In this document: piece after piece, positions 10,661-21,500 of the stretch
How the letters are laid out: each line of letters starts with the position of its first letter
Position numbering within the stretch: position 1 is the first letter of the stretch
Source: Calamus simplicifolius
Lineage: Eukaryota > Streptophyta > Magnoliopsida > Arecales > Arecaceae
Reading direction: 5' to 3'
Assembly: GCA_900491605.1 (NCBI GenBank)
Contig: UESW01001666.1
Coordinates: 124,001-188,000, forward strand
DNA length: 64,000 bases
Translations under genes and position numbers: made by a program
Notes under the pieces: model-generated
What the model saw: only the letters and a program-made list of their open reading frames with translations
The model's database searches: none
What the model was told of the DNA's origin: nothing

Positions 10661-12200
10661 CTATTTTCCTGTCATTACTTTCGAAGATCAAATGAGTCTC
10701 GAGAAACATGACTAGCATTCCCAAGCAGATGGAGGAAAAAAGGAGCCTTTTAAAAGCAATTGACGAAGAGATAACGAAGGCAGCTGAGGCCCATATTACA
10801 GACCTGGCCGAATTCAGAGAGAGAAGCGAACATCTACGTGAGGTTTTGGCAAGGAAAAACTCATTGGATAAACTTTTATATTTGAAGACTCCAGTAGACT
10901 CCAGTAGCCAGGTTTTCAGCCTCGAAGCTAAAATATTTTGTCGACCAGACTCTCAGAGCGAGGGCGTAGGAAGGATTTTCGGCCAAATCCAATCCTCCTG
11001 GGGTGTCGCGGGGATTCTCTCCGTGGTCAGTTTAAAGGATGGGTGTCATCGCCTTAAAGCTAGGGTGTCGTGAGGTTTCCACTGGGGTGTCGCGAAGGAT
11101 TTTCGGTCAAAATCCAATCCTCCTGGGCTGTTGCGGGGATTCTCTCCGTGGTCAGTTCTAACGACGGGTGTCGTCGCCTTAAAGCTAGGGTGTCGTAAAC
11201 TTTCCACTGGGGTGTCGCGAAGGATTTTCGGCCGAATTTGAAGTAGGGTGTCACGGGGATTCTCTCTGTTTTCCTGTCATTACTTTCGAAGATCAAATGG
11301 GAGTATCGAGAAACATGACTAGCATTCCCAAGCAGATGGAGGAAAAAAGGAGCCTTTTAAAAACAATTAACGAAGAGATAACGAAGGCAGCTGAGGCCCA
11401 TCTTACAGACCTGGCCGAATTCAAAGAGAGAAGTGAACGTCTACGTGAGGTTTTGGCAAGGAAAAACTCATTGGATAAACTTTTATATTTGAAGACTCCA
11501 GTAGCCAGGTTTTTTGGTCGAAGCTGAAATATTTCCTGTCGACCGAACTCTCAGAGCGAGGGCGTAGGAAGGATTTTTGGCCGAAATCCAATCCTCCTGG
11601 GGTGTCGCGGGGATTCTCTCCGTGGTCAGTTTAAAGGATGGGTGTCGTCGCCTTAAAGCTAGGGTGTCGTGAGGTTTCCACTGGGGTGTCGCGAAGGATT
11701 TTTGGTCAAAATCCAATCCTCCTGGGCTGTTGCGGGATTCTCTCGTGGTCAGTTCTAACGACGGTGTTGTCGCCTTAAAGCTAGGGTGTCGTGAACTTTC
11801 CACTGGGGTGTCGCGAAGGATTTTTGGCCAATTTAAAGTAGGGTGTCGCGGGGATTCTCTCTGTTTTCCTGTCATTACTTTCGAAGATCAAATGGGAGTC
11901 TCCAGAAACATGACTAGCATTCCCAAGTAGATGGAGGAAAAAAGGAGCCTTTTAAAAGCAATTGACGAAGAGATAACGAAGGCAGCTGAGGCCCATCTTA
12001 CAGACCTGGCGAATTCAGAGAGAGAAGCGAACGTCTACATGAGGTTTTGGCAAGGAAAAACTTATTGGATAAACTTTTATATTTGAAGACTCCAGTAGAC
12101 TCCAGTAGCCAGGTTTTTCAGCCTCGAAGCTGAAATATTTCTTGTCGACCGGATTTTCAGAGCGAGGGCGTAGGTTCGTGCTCAACTGATTCCTTAGCAT
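10661..12200 (+). repeat. Triplicated unit of about 600 bp with a coiled-coil mini-ORF
   Basis: The block starting GTCATTACTTTCGAAGATCA occurs at 10671, 11276 and 11871 (periods 605 and 595). In each block an ORF begins near ATGACTAGCATTCCCAAG (10708, 11315, 11910) and encodes a charged heptad-like helix (MTSIPKQMEEKRSLLK... through LAEFRERSE to LDKLLYLKTPV), followed by GGGTGTC-containing repeat sequence. Copies 1 and 2 are open for about 63 codons of shared sequence. Copy 3 has a stop after six codons (TAG at 11928) and a 1-nt deletion near 12010. Differences between copies 1 and 2 are mostly amino-acid changing (A/T, D/N, I/L, R/K, H/R). It may be a captured host exon fragment; I do not recognise the protein. 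Confidence 0.75.
10708..11073 (+). CDS. Coiled-coil mini-ORF, copy 1 (unrecognised)
   Basis: This 121-codon frame has two parts. Residues 1-63 are a charged, leucine-spaced helix with no signal peptide or membrane segment, and are repeated in the next unit downstream. Residues beyond about 64 are translated repeat DNA (GVAGILSVVSLKDG, for example) and differ completely from copy 2, which ends after LKTPVARFFGRS. Only the first half could therefore be a real polypeptide. I do not recognise a family. Its position between heptamer arrays at the element's end suggests a captured fragment rather than a working gene. Confidence 0.3.
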   Translation: MTSIPKQMEEKRSLLKAIDEEITKAAEAHITDLAEFRERSEHLREVLARKNSLDKLLYLKTPVDSSSQVFSLEAKIFCRPDSQSEGVGRIFGQIQSSWGVAGILSVVSLKDGCHRLKARVS

Positions 12201-12395
12201 CCGGACTCTCAGATCGAGGGAGGGGAAGAAAGAGTTCTTCTTGCAGAGATGAAATCCAACATAAATTGGCGCTAGGAATGGAGGGAAAGGGCAGCATCCG
12301 GACTCTCAGAGCGAGGGGGGGGAGAAAGAGAGTTCTTCTTGCACAGTTAAAATTCAACGTAAAATGGCGCTAGGATGGAGGAAAGGGCATTTTCG
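12184..12395. repeat. Tandem duplication of about 105 bp at the MULE right end
   Basis: CATCCGGACTCTCAGA followed by AGAGTTCTTCTTGCA and GGCGCTAGGA(A)TGGAGG occurs at about 12198-12293 and again at 12296-12390. The two copies abut. This is the last element-like repeat before unique sequence and probably marks the subterminal part of the MULE. Confidence 0.6.
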
Positions 12396-13095
12396 TTTGC
12401 ACGCTAATTTTAAAAAAAAAGCGAACTATTTTAAATGGTCGTCACGTTCAGAACGTAACATCAAAGCAGAGCCATACCGCCCGGCAGGTCATCCACGTAG
12501 GAGCCATGTGGACCAATCAGAAGAGGCGGTGCAGCCTACGTAGGCCTTGCTGCACCGGGGGGTGTACAAAGTCTTTTCCTTGGGCACCATATACCTGCCA
12601 AAATGTACCCAATGGGCTGGTGGTAATGGGGCACCTGACGATGATTCCCATCTCCGTTCCCGGTATTAGTTTGGGCAGGAAGAAGGAGCGCTGGTGTGAT
12701 TTTATCGATCAAGGTTAACTAATATCTTTTAAATTTTAATTTATTTTTTTTCTCTTCTTCAGAATTATTTATAATATAACATAATATTAAAGAAATCTAC
12801 AAGTGAGCATGCCACAAGCACAAAAGTAGGGGTTGCTTTGAAGTGAGAGAGGCTAAATACTCACGATAATCTTTTATTGCTAAAAAAAAACCAAAAATAA
12901 GAATCAAAGATTACCTAATCTTTTTTGTTAATCTTTTATTTCTAAAATTGAACATAAATAAGTTTTTTATAAATAATTTATTGCACTGCAAACATAAAAA
13001 TTTTAAAAAACCAATAGACTTATAAGTCTTGAATAAGGATAGAAGTGGTTTGCATGTTAGGATCCATGACTTTTAATCTTCTACGTTTGGATTTG
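12396..13095. other. Unannotated spacer between MULE and Tat element
   Basis: 12,396-12,720 is mixed-composition DNA with short open frames that resemble no known family. 12,720-13,095 is AT-rich. No gene, RNA or repeat is supported here. Confidence 0.5.
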
Positions 13096-13100
13096 AGAAT

Positions 13101-13976
13101 TGTTGACGCCCGATCACTGGAACTAGACGTCGGAGAGAAATCTCGTCTGTTGATGTAGCCTTTTTCAAGATGAGCAACCTGCAAGAAGTCCCACTGTCGG
13201 AGGAGAACCCCGGCAAGGACCTCCGACGGTCAAGTCAGCAATCAAGATCACAGCAGAAAAGGAGCTAGAAGAAGCTCCTCGGAGAAAGAGGATCCCCAAG
13301 GTTTGGGGTGTCTTCCCTCTGAGAGTGAAAAATGTCCCCGTGAATGAGGGTATGAGCATGTGGATACTTGTGTTCACATACCTTGATTCTGAATCCTCTT
13401 ACCTTTTATAGGCCTTTGACATCTGTCTGGGGATTAATCACGTGAAGTTTCATGAAAAGGAATGTCTGCGGGGCACATGGTAATTTCGTAAGTAAGGGTT
13501 GGTCGGTGGGCGTTGTCCCATTGAAGATATGGGCCTGGTGGTTGGTGGGCTTGGTCCCATCAACTGTGCGAGTCGGGCGGTAGGTGGGCTTGGCTGTTTC
13601 AGGCTGCATGGGTCAGATAGTAGGTGGGCCTGGCGATGGTCATGCAGTAGATGGGCCTGATGATGGTCAGGCGGTAGGTGGGCCTGGTAGGGGCCGCAGG
13701 GGGCCGACTTGGAGAAGTCGGAACCGCAGAGGATCGACTTGGAGGAGTCGGGGCCGCCTCGGCCGACTTGGAGGAGTCAGGGCTGCGGGGACCAACTTGG
13801 AGAAGTTGGGACCGCCTTGACCAACTTGGGAAAGTTGGGACCGCAGAGGGCCGACTTGGAGGAGTCGGGACTATAGGGGACCGACTTGGAGGAGTCGGGG
13901 CAAGCGTGTTCGTTGGTCAACTTTTTCGTTGGCCAACTTTGCCATTATTGTCCACGTGGCACCACCAGCCATATCA
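13101..13976 (-). repeat. 3' LTR of the Tat element
   Basis: 876 bp, TG...CA ends. It shares the block from TGTTGACGCC through CTCTTACCTTTTATAGGCC with the other LTR. It holds about six hairpin minisatellite units (13690-13905) against about twelve in the other LTR. Confidence 0.93.
13690..13905. repeat. Hairpin minisatellite in 3' LTR (CCGACTTGGAGAAGTCGG type)
   Basis: Units of about 30 bp, each carrying the inverted repeat CCGACTT-GGAG-AAGTCGG or close variants such as CCAACTTGGAGAAGTTGG. Compensating changes keep the two arms complementary in some variants. Confidence 0.85.
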
Positions 13977-14550
13977 GATGCCCCCCGCTCCTGAGCACAA
14001 GGGGCCATGCGTTCGTTGACCCTCGAGTGAAAGGAGCGTGAAAATTGAAAATAATTGCAAGCTTTCGCACGCCCTTTATTGCCGAAAGTGCGGCGTGCTC
14101 TCCTAAGGCGATGTGCTTCGAAAATATTTCGTAATCAAGCAAAAAGGTGGGGGATGACATCAGCGCCGAATGCACCAAGAGAGTGCCTCTCGAGGGATGG
14201 AAAAAGGTGGGCGCCATCATTATTTTACTGTTCCCCATGCCTTGTCATTGGCCGAAAATTCCGCTCCCTGGGCAGAACCGAGGCATTGTACCTCGGGCGC
14301 TGGCGGGATTGTCGATAGCTGGACACTTCAGGCAACAGCAGCGGGCCATGTGGTGAGGTCTCGGGCGAGGCGATTCAAAAACGTGGTATAAAGCCGCCCC
14401 TCACGCTCGAGAGAGACCTTTATGCTATCATTGTCTTCTTCACTGTTCTTCCTCCTCTGAGCAATGAGTCCTTGAAGCCCGAAACCTTCAGTCTTCGTCT
14501 TCCTCCTTAACACTAGGTCAGTTCCCCCTTTTGCTTTCTTTCCTTAAACC

Positions 14551-17059
14551 CATGGACCGTCGCGCCATTAGGGAGGGTAAGAGACCCATGGTGAGCTCCC
14601 CTTGTTCTTCTGATGATGAAGACAATGTCCTCTGGTCTGCCACGTGCCCCGGCCGGTTGGCGGAATCACCATCCGTGATCGCCCGGTGGCGGATGCCAAT
14701 CCATCTTCTTGGGTATCCTCGGTTAGGGTAGATCCTTCGGCTCCAACTTGACCGGCTCCTCCTCCGGCGGCCAGCCTCGACTTGGCAGGGCCAGGGGGTG
14801 GCCTCCACCATGACCCCCAAAGAGATAGAAGACCTTAGGAATAGGTATAGGGTTCCCAGTTTCATCAGGTTGTCCGCGCCAGGGCCCGAGGATAGAGTAA
14901 ACTCCGATCTACCTGGTCGGGTTGCTCTATACGAGGAGTTCTTTAGGTGCGGACTGCGCCTTCCCCTCCATCATTTCTTTTTAAATATGTTAGATAGATA
15001 TAGGTTAGTTCTCGTGCAGTTGACTCCGAATTCGATTCGGATCATTTGTGCGTTCGTCATCTCTATTTTTTCAGGGCTCATATGCTAGACTTTCCCTATT
15101 CCAAGCTTTTTACAAGCTCCACCAACATAGCGAGAACGTGTGGTAGGTTTTTATTGCTAGGCCGGGCTGGGCCCTGCCTCTTCGCCTTCCCTCTAAAGTC
15201 AAGGGATGGAAGTCCCGCTTTTTGTATGCCCACATGGAAGGAGTGAGGGCGGATTGGAGAGAACTCGATGTCAGCCCCAACAAAAATTCTGCCGTGGACG
15301 AGAGGGATCAAGAGCTCTTCGACCGCCTGATATTCTCCGAGATCCCCTCCTACAAAGAGTTACTAGCTGAGGAGAATCTCTAATAGGCCGAGCTGGCTCT
15401 GGCGGTTGGTGAGCGCGAGACCCATCCTTCTCATCCCTAGCTTGGTTCTTTTTTTTTACTGACTGTTGATTCTATGCAGCGATGAAGGTGCCCGCTGAGA
15501 AGCTGAAGGCGGCCTTACGTAAGAGAAGGCAGAAGGCCGGCGAGGAGGTGAGGCCGGCGAAAAGGGCGCGAAGCAAGGCCCAAGTCGAGCTGGCCCAGGC
15601 CTCGGAGGCTCCTGCAGAGGTGCCTCCAATAGCAGCGGCGGCTCCCGCGGAGGAGCCGAGTAGGAGGACACCGAAAGAGGCACCCATGGGCGGAGTGGCT
15701 CCTGGTCTGGTCGAGGCGGGAGCAGAGGAGGGGGCCCAGCTGGCCCCACCTATTGAAGCCGAGGGAGAGGCCTCGACCATCGATGAGCCAACGGTAGTGG
15801 AGCTGGATCCTGAGGACGGGACCTCCGCCACCACGGAGCCCGCTAGGCCCAGGCATGCAGGAAATGAGAGTGGACCTCTGGCTCCTCCCGAGCCAGAGGC
15901 GAAAGAGACTCCCTCGATGGCCAGATAGGGGGAGGCGACGACAGCGGCGGGAGATGTTGAGGCGGAGCCGACAGGCGAAGGTGGGGCCGAGCCGGAGGAC
16001 TCGCCGCTGGCAACCACACGTTCTACAATCCGACGGGCAGTCGGGAAGGTGCTGGGGTGACCCCCACGGCCGGCGCCAAGGCTTTCTTCCATGAAGGACG
16101 CTGGGCAGGCGGAGCATATGTTGGGAAGGTTGCAGCTGCCGCAATTCCACGTGCAGCTGCGCCAATAGACCGTCGCCGGGTCCTCGACACGACTTACGTG
16201 TCGATGCTCCAGGTAACTTCCATTTATGTTTCCTTTTACGCTTACTTGATATGACACATAGCTGACAAGTCGATTTGTGCAGATGGCCAATGATGTCCTC
16301 TCCCTCTGCGACTCAATGATTCGGATGTGCGACTCGGCCGTACGCTCCCAGGAGAGGGTGGAGAAGTTCTAGGGTCGATGCGATGAACTGACCGAAAAGT
16401 TCACCCGAAAACTGGAGGAGGCCAAGGCCCGGGAGAATGACTTGGGCGGCAAACTTCTCACATCCAAAGTCGACTGGGACGAGTGGCAAGCCCGATTCAA
16501 GGAGGCAGAGAGCAAGGCGACAGTTGAGCATGGACGAGCCTTTGCGTCTGAGGCCAAGCTGGCCGTGGTCTCGGCCAGGCTGGGGTCAGCCAAGGAGAGG
16601 ATGGAGGAGATGGCCCACCAGCTCAAGGATGCCGAGGACCGGGCCGATGCGGCGTTGGTCGAGACTAAGGCTGCTTTGGGGAGGGCCGCTATGGCTGAGA
16701 TGACGGCATGCGAGGTAGAACAAAGGCGGGCTGAAGCTGTGGCCCAAGCCTGGGATGCCGGGGCTCGAGCCGAAGAGGCCGAGAGTCGGGCCTGGGGAGC
16801 TAAAGTATGAGTTCGGGAAGCCGAGGCCTGGGCTCAAAATGCCGTCGCAGAGTTCCGAGGGTCGCCAGAGTTTGAGCAAGAAGTGACCGAGGCCAGCATC
16901 GACACTTATGCACAAGGCTTCAACCAATGCAAGGCGAAGGTGTCCGAGGTCTTCGGAATTAGTAACTCTGATCTTGAAGCCATCCAGTCCGGGAACCTGG
17001 ATGACAAAGGGTCGGATGGGGATGTGGCTAGCGGAGAGTCGGGGCATGGAGGATCCTAG
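14551..17059 (+). pseudogene. Antisense ORF of the Tat element: Transposase_28 / 'putative gypsy-type transposon' protein, broken
   Basis: Encoded opposite to gag-pol in the 3' part of the element, as is known for several Tat-lineage elements; the function is not established. The N-terminal domain has IRLSAPGPEDRVNSDLPG, EEFFRCGLRLPLH and LVQLTPNSIRIICAF (about 14861-15060), matching the Transposase_28 family as I know it. This is followed by the family-like LFQAFYKLHQHSE in another frame, an Ala/Pro/Glu-rich segment (15482-15928), and a long coiled coil (16442-16810, MEEMAHQLKDAEDRADAAL) ending in PEFEQEVTEASIDTYAQGF. An intron at 16213-16282 (CAG|GTAACT to TGTGCAG|ATGG) is clear, and another probably ends at 15479. 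Stops at about 15382-15387 (TAATAG), 16370 (TAG) and 16808, plus a frame change near 15080, show it is dead. Confidence 0.7.
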
Positions 17060-17439
17060 ATTAGGAGCTCTTTCGTATTGTTTTCTTTTTCTTTCTGTAA
17101 CAGACTTTAAGTCGGACTTTGTAATTGCCAGAGATATCAATGAAAAAGAAAAGTGTTTTGCTTAAAGAGTGTCTTCCCATCTTTCACAACTACTCTGTGC
17201 ATGCCTAGTGCCACCGTAATTCCGGATACTTAGGCTTGGTAGGAGATGGCCACTGCTATCCTTGCAGTCCAAACCAGGCCCACAAGGGCCTGCGTCGCCC
17301 GCTAAATCCCTCGTTCTTTAGGCATCCGACCGGGCGGACCTAGTGGGTTACTGCTAGCTGAAGAAGACCTGAACGCGTTTAGGGGGCCTATTAGGACCAC
17401 CTTGGGGGCTTGTAACTAACTCGAGAAATGGCGTTAGCG

Positions 17440-18430
17440 AGTGCGAGGCTGCTAGGTTCTCGAACCACCACGGGAGTTTGCGCGCCGGCTCGAGAGGCGA
17501 CTCGGTAAGGTACGTGGCTATTAGGGATTTGAACCGACTTGGGGGCATCTCATAGCCGGACCGAGTGGTTTTTTGTTAGCCGCGATGCCAACGAGCACCT
17601 TTAGAATTACCTCGGGGGTTTGTGTGTCGATCCTAGAGGCAACTTGATCGGATACAGAGCTATTAGGACTTGAACCGATTCGAGGGTGTCTCCTAGCCAG
17701 ACCGAGTGGTATTTCGTTAGCCGCGATGCCGATGATCACCTTTAGAACTGTCTCGGGAGTTTGTATGCCGGCTCGAGGGGCGACTCGATCGGGTACAGAG
17801 CTGTTAGGAACTTGAACCGACTCGAAGGCATCTCCTAGCCGGACCGAGTGGTGTTTCGTTAGCCGCGATGCCGACGAGCACCTTTAGAACCGCCTCAGGG
17901 GTTTGTGTGCTGGCCCGAGGGATGACTCAATCGGGTACGGAGCTGTTAGGGACTTGAACCGACTCGGAGGCATCTCCTAGCCGGACTGAGTGGTGTTCCA
18001 TTAGCCATGATGCTGACGAGCATCTTTAGAACCGCCTTGAAGGTTTGTGTGCCAATCCGAGGGGCAACTCGATTGGGTACGAAGCTGTTAGGGACTTGAA
18101 CCTACTCGGGGGTATCTCCTAGCTGGACCGAGTGGTGTCCCGTTAGCCGCGATGCCGATGAGCACCTTTAGAACCACCTCGGGGGTTTATGTGCCAGCCT
18201 GGGGGGTGACTCGATCAGGTATGGAGCTGTTAAGGACTTGAATTGATTCGGGGGCATCTTCTAGTTGGACCGAGCGGTGTCCTGTTAGCTGCGATGCCGA
18301 CGAGCACCTTTAGAACTACCTCGAAGGTTTGTGTGCCGGCCTAAGAGGCATCTCGATTGGGTATGGAGCTATTAGGGACTTGAACAAACTTAGGGGCGTC
18401 TCCTAGCCGGATCGAGTGGTGTTAGAAAAC
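17440..18430. repeat. 142-bp tandem repeat in the Tat element's 3' untranslated region
   Basis: The word CGCGATGCC (or variants) recurs at 17581, 17722, 17864, 18006, 18148 and 18290, an almost exact 142-bp period. Each unit includes ACCGAGTGGT, GAGCACCTTTAGAA and GACTTGAACCGA. Tandem repeats between the integrase and the antisense gene are a known feature of Tat/Ogre-like elements. No coding function is suggested. Confidence 0.92.
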
Positions 18431-18579
18431 AAGTCCTCAGATTCGAAGGTGAGCCGGGTGTAGAGTCGAGGAAGTCCTTTATTGCCAATCATGAAGGGGA
18501 TACATTATTGATAGTATTGGTAAAGGTTATCCGTGTTCCAAGTACGTGGGATGGGTCACCCATTGAGCTCTTCTATCCG

Positions 18580-21500
18580 GTATGCCCCCCGGTAAAGCGC
18601 CTCAGTAACGCGGTAGGGACTTCCCAGTTAGGAGACAGCTTGCCCCCCTCCGTTGGTTTGGATACCTCAGCCCTTCTGAGGGCTAGATCTTAGGGATGGA
18701 ATACCTTGGGATGCACCCGGGCGTTGTAGTATTTGGCCGCTCGCTGGTGAAAGGTTGCCATCCGAAGCCGTGCTCGGTAGTGCACCTCGTCGATGAAATC
18801 GAGGTTGGCTCTCAATATGTGGGGTTGTCTTCTTCGTTGTAGGATTCGGCAAGCCGATTTCAACGGGGATGACCGCTTTGGATCCAAAGACGAGACTAAA
18901 GGGGTCTCGCCCGTCGAAGCCCTTGGAGTTGTATGATACGCCCACAGCACGCTGGAAAGCTCCTCCACCCATAGGCCTTTGGATCTATCTAGTCAAGTTC
19001 TAAGTCCCCAGAGGATGGTGCGATTCATGACCTCGGCCTCCCCGTTGGTCTGCGGGTGGCCGATGGAGGTAAATCGATGGTAGATGTTCAACTCGGCGCA
19101 GAAAGTCTTGAATGTGGCGTTGTCGAACTATCGGCCGTTATCGGTAATGATGGTGTGAGGCAAGCCGAAATGACATATGATAGATTTTCAGAAGAAGGCT
19201 TTAACTTTACTCTCGGTAATCTTGGCCAGCGCTTCGACCTCAACCCATTTAATGAAGTAGTCAATGGAGACAAGTAAAAACCTCCATTGGCCTGAAGCCG
19301 GGGGAAACGGTCCGAGGATGTCCATCCTCCACTGGGCGAAGGGCCATGGGGCCGAGAGCTGAGAGCGGACTCAATAAAGCAAACGGCCAACGCTGAATAT
19401 GCGCATGCCACTGGCAGCCATTGCATTTTTGAACCAGCTTAGTGGCATCTTCCGTTATGGTGAGCCAGAAGTAGCCTTGACGGAGGGCCTTTTGGGCTAG
19501 CGATCTGCCCCCAAGATGATTTCCACATATGCCTTTGAGGATGTAGTCGGCATCTACAGGTCCGACACATTTCAGAAGGGGGTAGGAGAATGATCTCCTG
19601 TACAGACGTCTGTCCAGAAGAGTGAACTTAGAGGCTCTCCACTTGAGCAGTCTGGCTTCCTCGCGGTTAGCTGGGAGGGTGCCGTTCGTGAGATAACGAA
19701 CGCAGGCATCCATCCAAGTCGGCTCTTGGGCTAGCGAGAGGACCTCCTCTTTGTCCTCAATGCTGGGCCTTTTCAGATGCTCGATGTAGGCATCCCCTGT
19801 GACACCGCCGACCGAGGCAGCAAGGCGGGAAAGGGTGTCGGCCTTGGCGTTCTCACTCCGAGGGATGTAGCTGATGTTGAAGTAGGCCAATAAGGAGATT
19901 AGGAGTCGGACCTTACCTAGGTATCGAGCCATGGTGGGGTCCCATGCCTCGTACTCTTCGTTGATTTGTTTGGAGATGAGTTGGGAATCGGTGAAGGCCC
20001 TGAGACGTTTCAACCCAAACTCCCGGGCAAGTCTCACCTAGACCAATAGGGCTTCATACTCGGCCTGATTGTTTGTAGCTTTGAAGAGGAGTCGGAGAGC
20101 ATACTTCACCTTCTCGCCCTTCGGACCCGCAAGGATGAGGCCGACACCGCTTCCTTGGGAGTTTGAGGCACCGTCTACGTGGAGGATCCAAAACTCCCCC
20201 ATATTGTTAAGCTCAACGTTAGGCTGTTCCATGGGAGTTTCTTCTGCTTGCTCCTCTGCCCAAGTGCACTCGACCAGGAAATCAGCCAGGACCTGGGATT
20301 TTAAAGCTGGCCTTGCCTGGAATGAGAGGTCGAATTCTTTCAGCTTGATCGCCCATTTGGCAAGTCAGCCCGAGGTGTCAGGATGAGCCAGTATGGCTTT
20401 AAGGGGTTGGTCCATGAGCACCACAATAGGGTGAGTCTGGAAGTATAGACGGAGACGCTGGGCGGAAATGATCAGAGGAAAAATAATCTTCTCCATTCTG
20501 GAGTATTTGACCTCGGCATCGTGAAGTACCTTTCTCACATAATAGATAGGCTTCTTGGTTTTGTCGGTGTCGAGACGCACCAGGACGGAGCTGATAGCTT
20601 TTGAGGAGGCAGCAAGGTACATAAAGAGACTCTCCCCGTCCTTCGGCTTTGACAGGAGTGGCGAGGAAGATAGGAACGTTTTCAGCCCTTTGAAAGCCTT
20701 CTAGCAATCATTCTTCTATTCGAACCTGTTTACCTTGCGTAGGGCTTTAAAGAAAGGTAGGCACCTCTCCGCCGACTTGGAAAGAAATCGAATGAGGGCC
20801 GCCACCCTTCCAGTAAGCCGCTGCACCTCCTTGTTGGTCGACGCCTCATGTCGAGGATGGTGCTGATCTTCTCGGGGTTTGCCTCTATTTTTCACTGAGT
20901 TACCATAAAGCCCAAAAATTTGCCCGCTATGACCCTAAGGGCACACTTCTTTGGGTTCAGCTTGACTTTGTAGTGGTGGAGATTATTGAAGGTTTCCTCT
21001 AGGTCGAAAACATGGTCGGGAGCGTGGATGCTCTTCGTTAGCATGTCGTCCACGTAGACCTCCATGTTCCGGCCTAGCTGGTCTTAAAGGACTTTGTTCA
21101 TCAACCTTTGGTAAGTTGCTCCCGCATTCTTAAGGCTGAAAGGCATTACCTTATAGTAGTAAATGCCCTTCTCGGTCATGAAGGAGGTATGCTCCTCGTC
21201 GTTCGGATCCATCTTTATCTGGTTGTATCTGAAGAAGAAATCCATGAAGCTGAAAAGCTCATGGCCGGATGTTGAGTCTACCAGCTGATCAATCCGGGGC
21301 AATGGAAAGCTATCTTTTGGGCACGCCTTGTTGAGGTCGGTGAAGTCGATGCAGATCCTCCAACTCCCATTTTCCTTTCGGACCATGACTACGTTGGCTA
21401 ACCAGCTAGTGTGCTTCCCGAATATGGTCGACAGCAAGCAGCTTGTTAACCTCCTCGTCAATGGCTCTCTGCTGCTCGAGAGCAAAACTTTTCTTCCTTT

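Larger units (their letters stand above)
1..12395 (+). mobile_element. Mutator-like element with Ulp1 gene (Kaonashi/ULP1-MULE type), left end outside window
   Basis: A FAR1-type MULE transposase (+) and a Ulp1 peptidase gene (-) lie between two large tandem-repeat arrays in opposite orientation, which together act like very long terminal inverted repeats. A third array separates the two gene 3' ends. The pairing of a MULE transposase with a Ulp1-like protease gene is established for Kaonashi/ULP1-MULEs. The left terminus and its target duplication lie outside the window. The right end is only estimated: sequence near 12,384-12,395 reads GAAAATGCCCTTTCC on the - strand, which resembles a MULE terminus, and beyond about 12,400 no repeat motif continues. 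The transposase carries one stop codon and the protease gene two frameshifts, so this copy is probably not autonomous today. Confidence 0.8.

Noticed and set aside
15472..16290. 272-codon - strand frame rich in Ser/Ala/Gly opposite the antisense Tat gene
   Set aside because: It is the complementary shadow of the GC-rich Ala/Glu/Pro segment, which has family support on the + strand.
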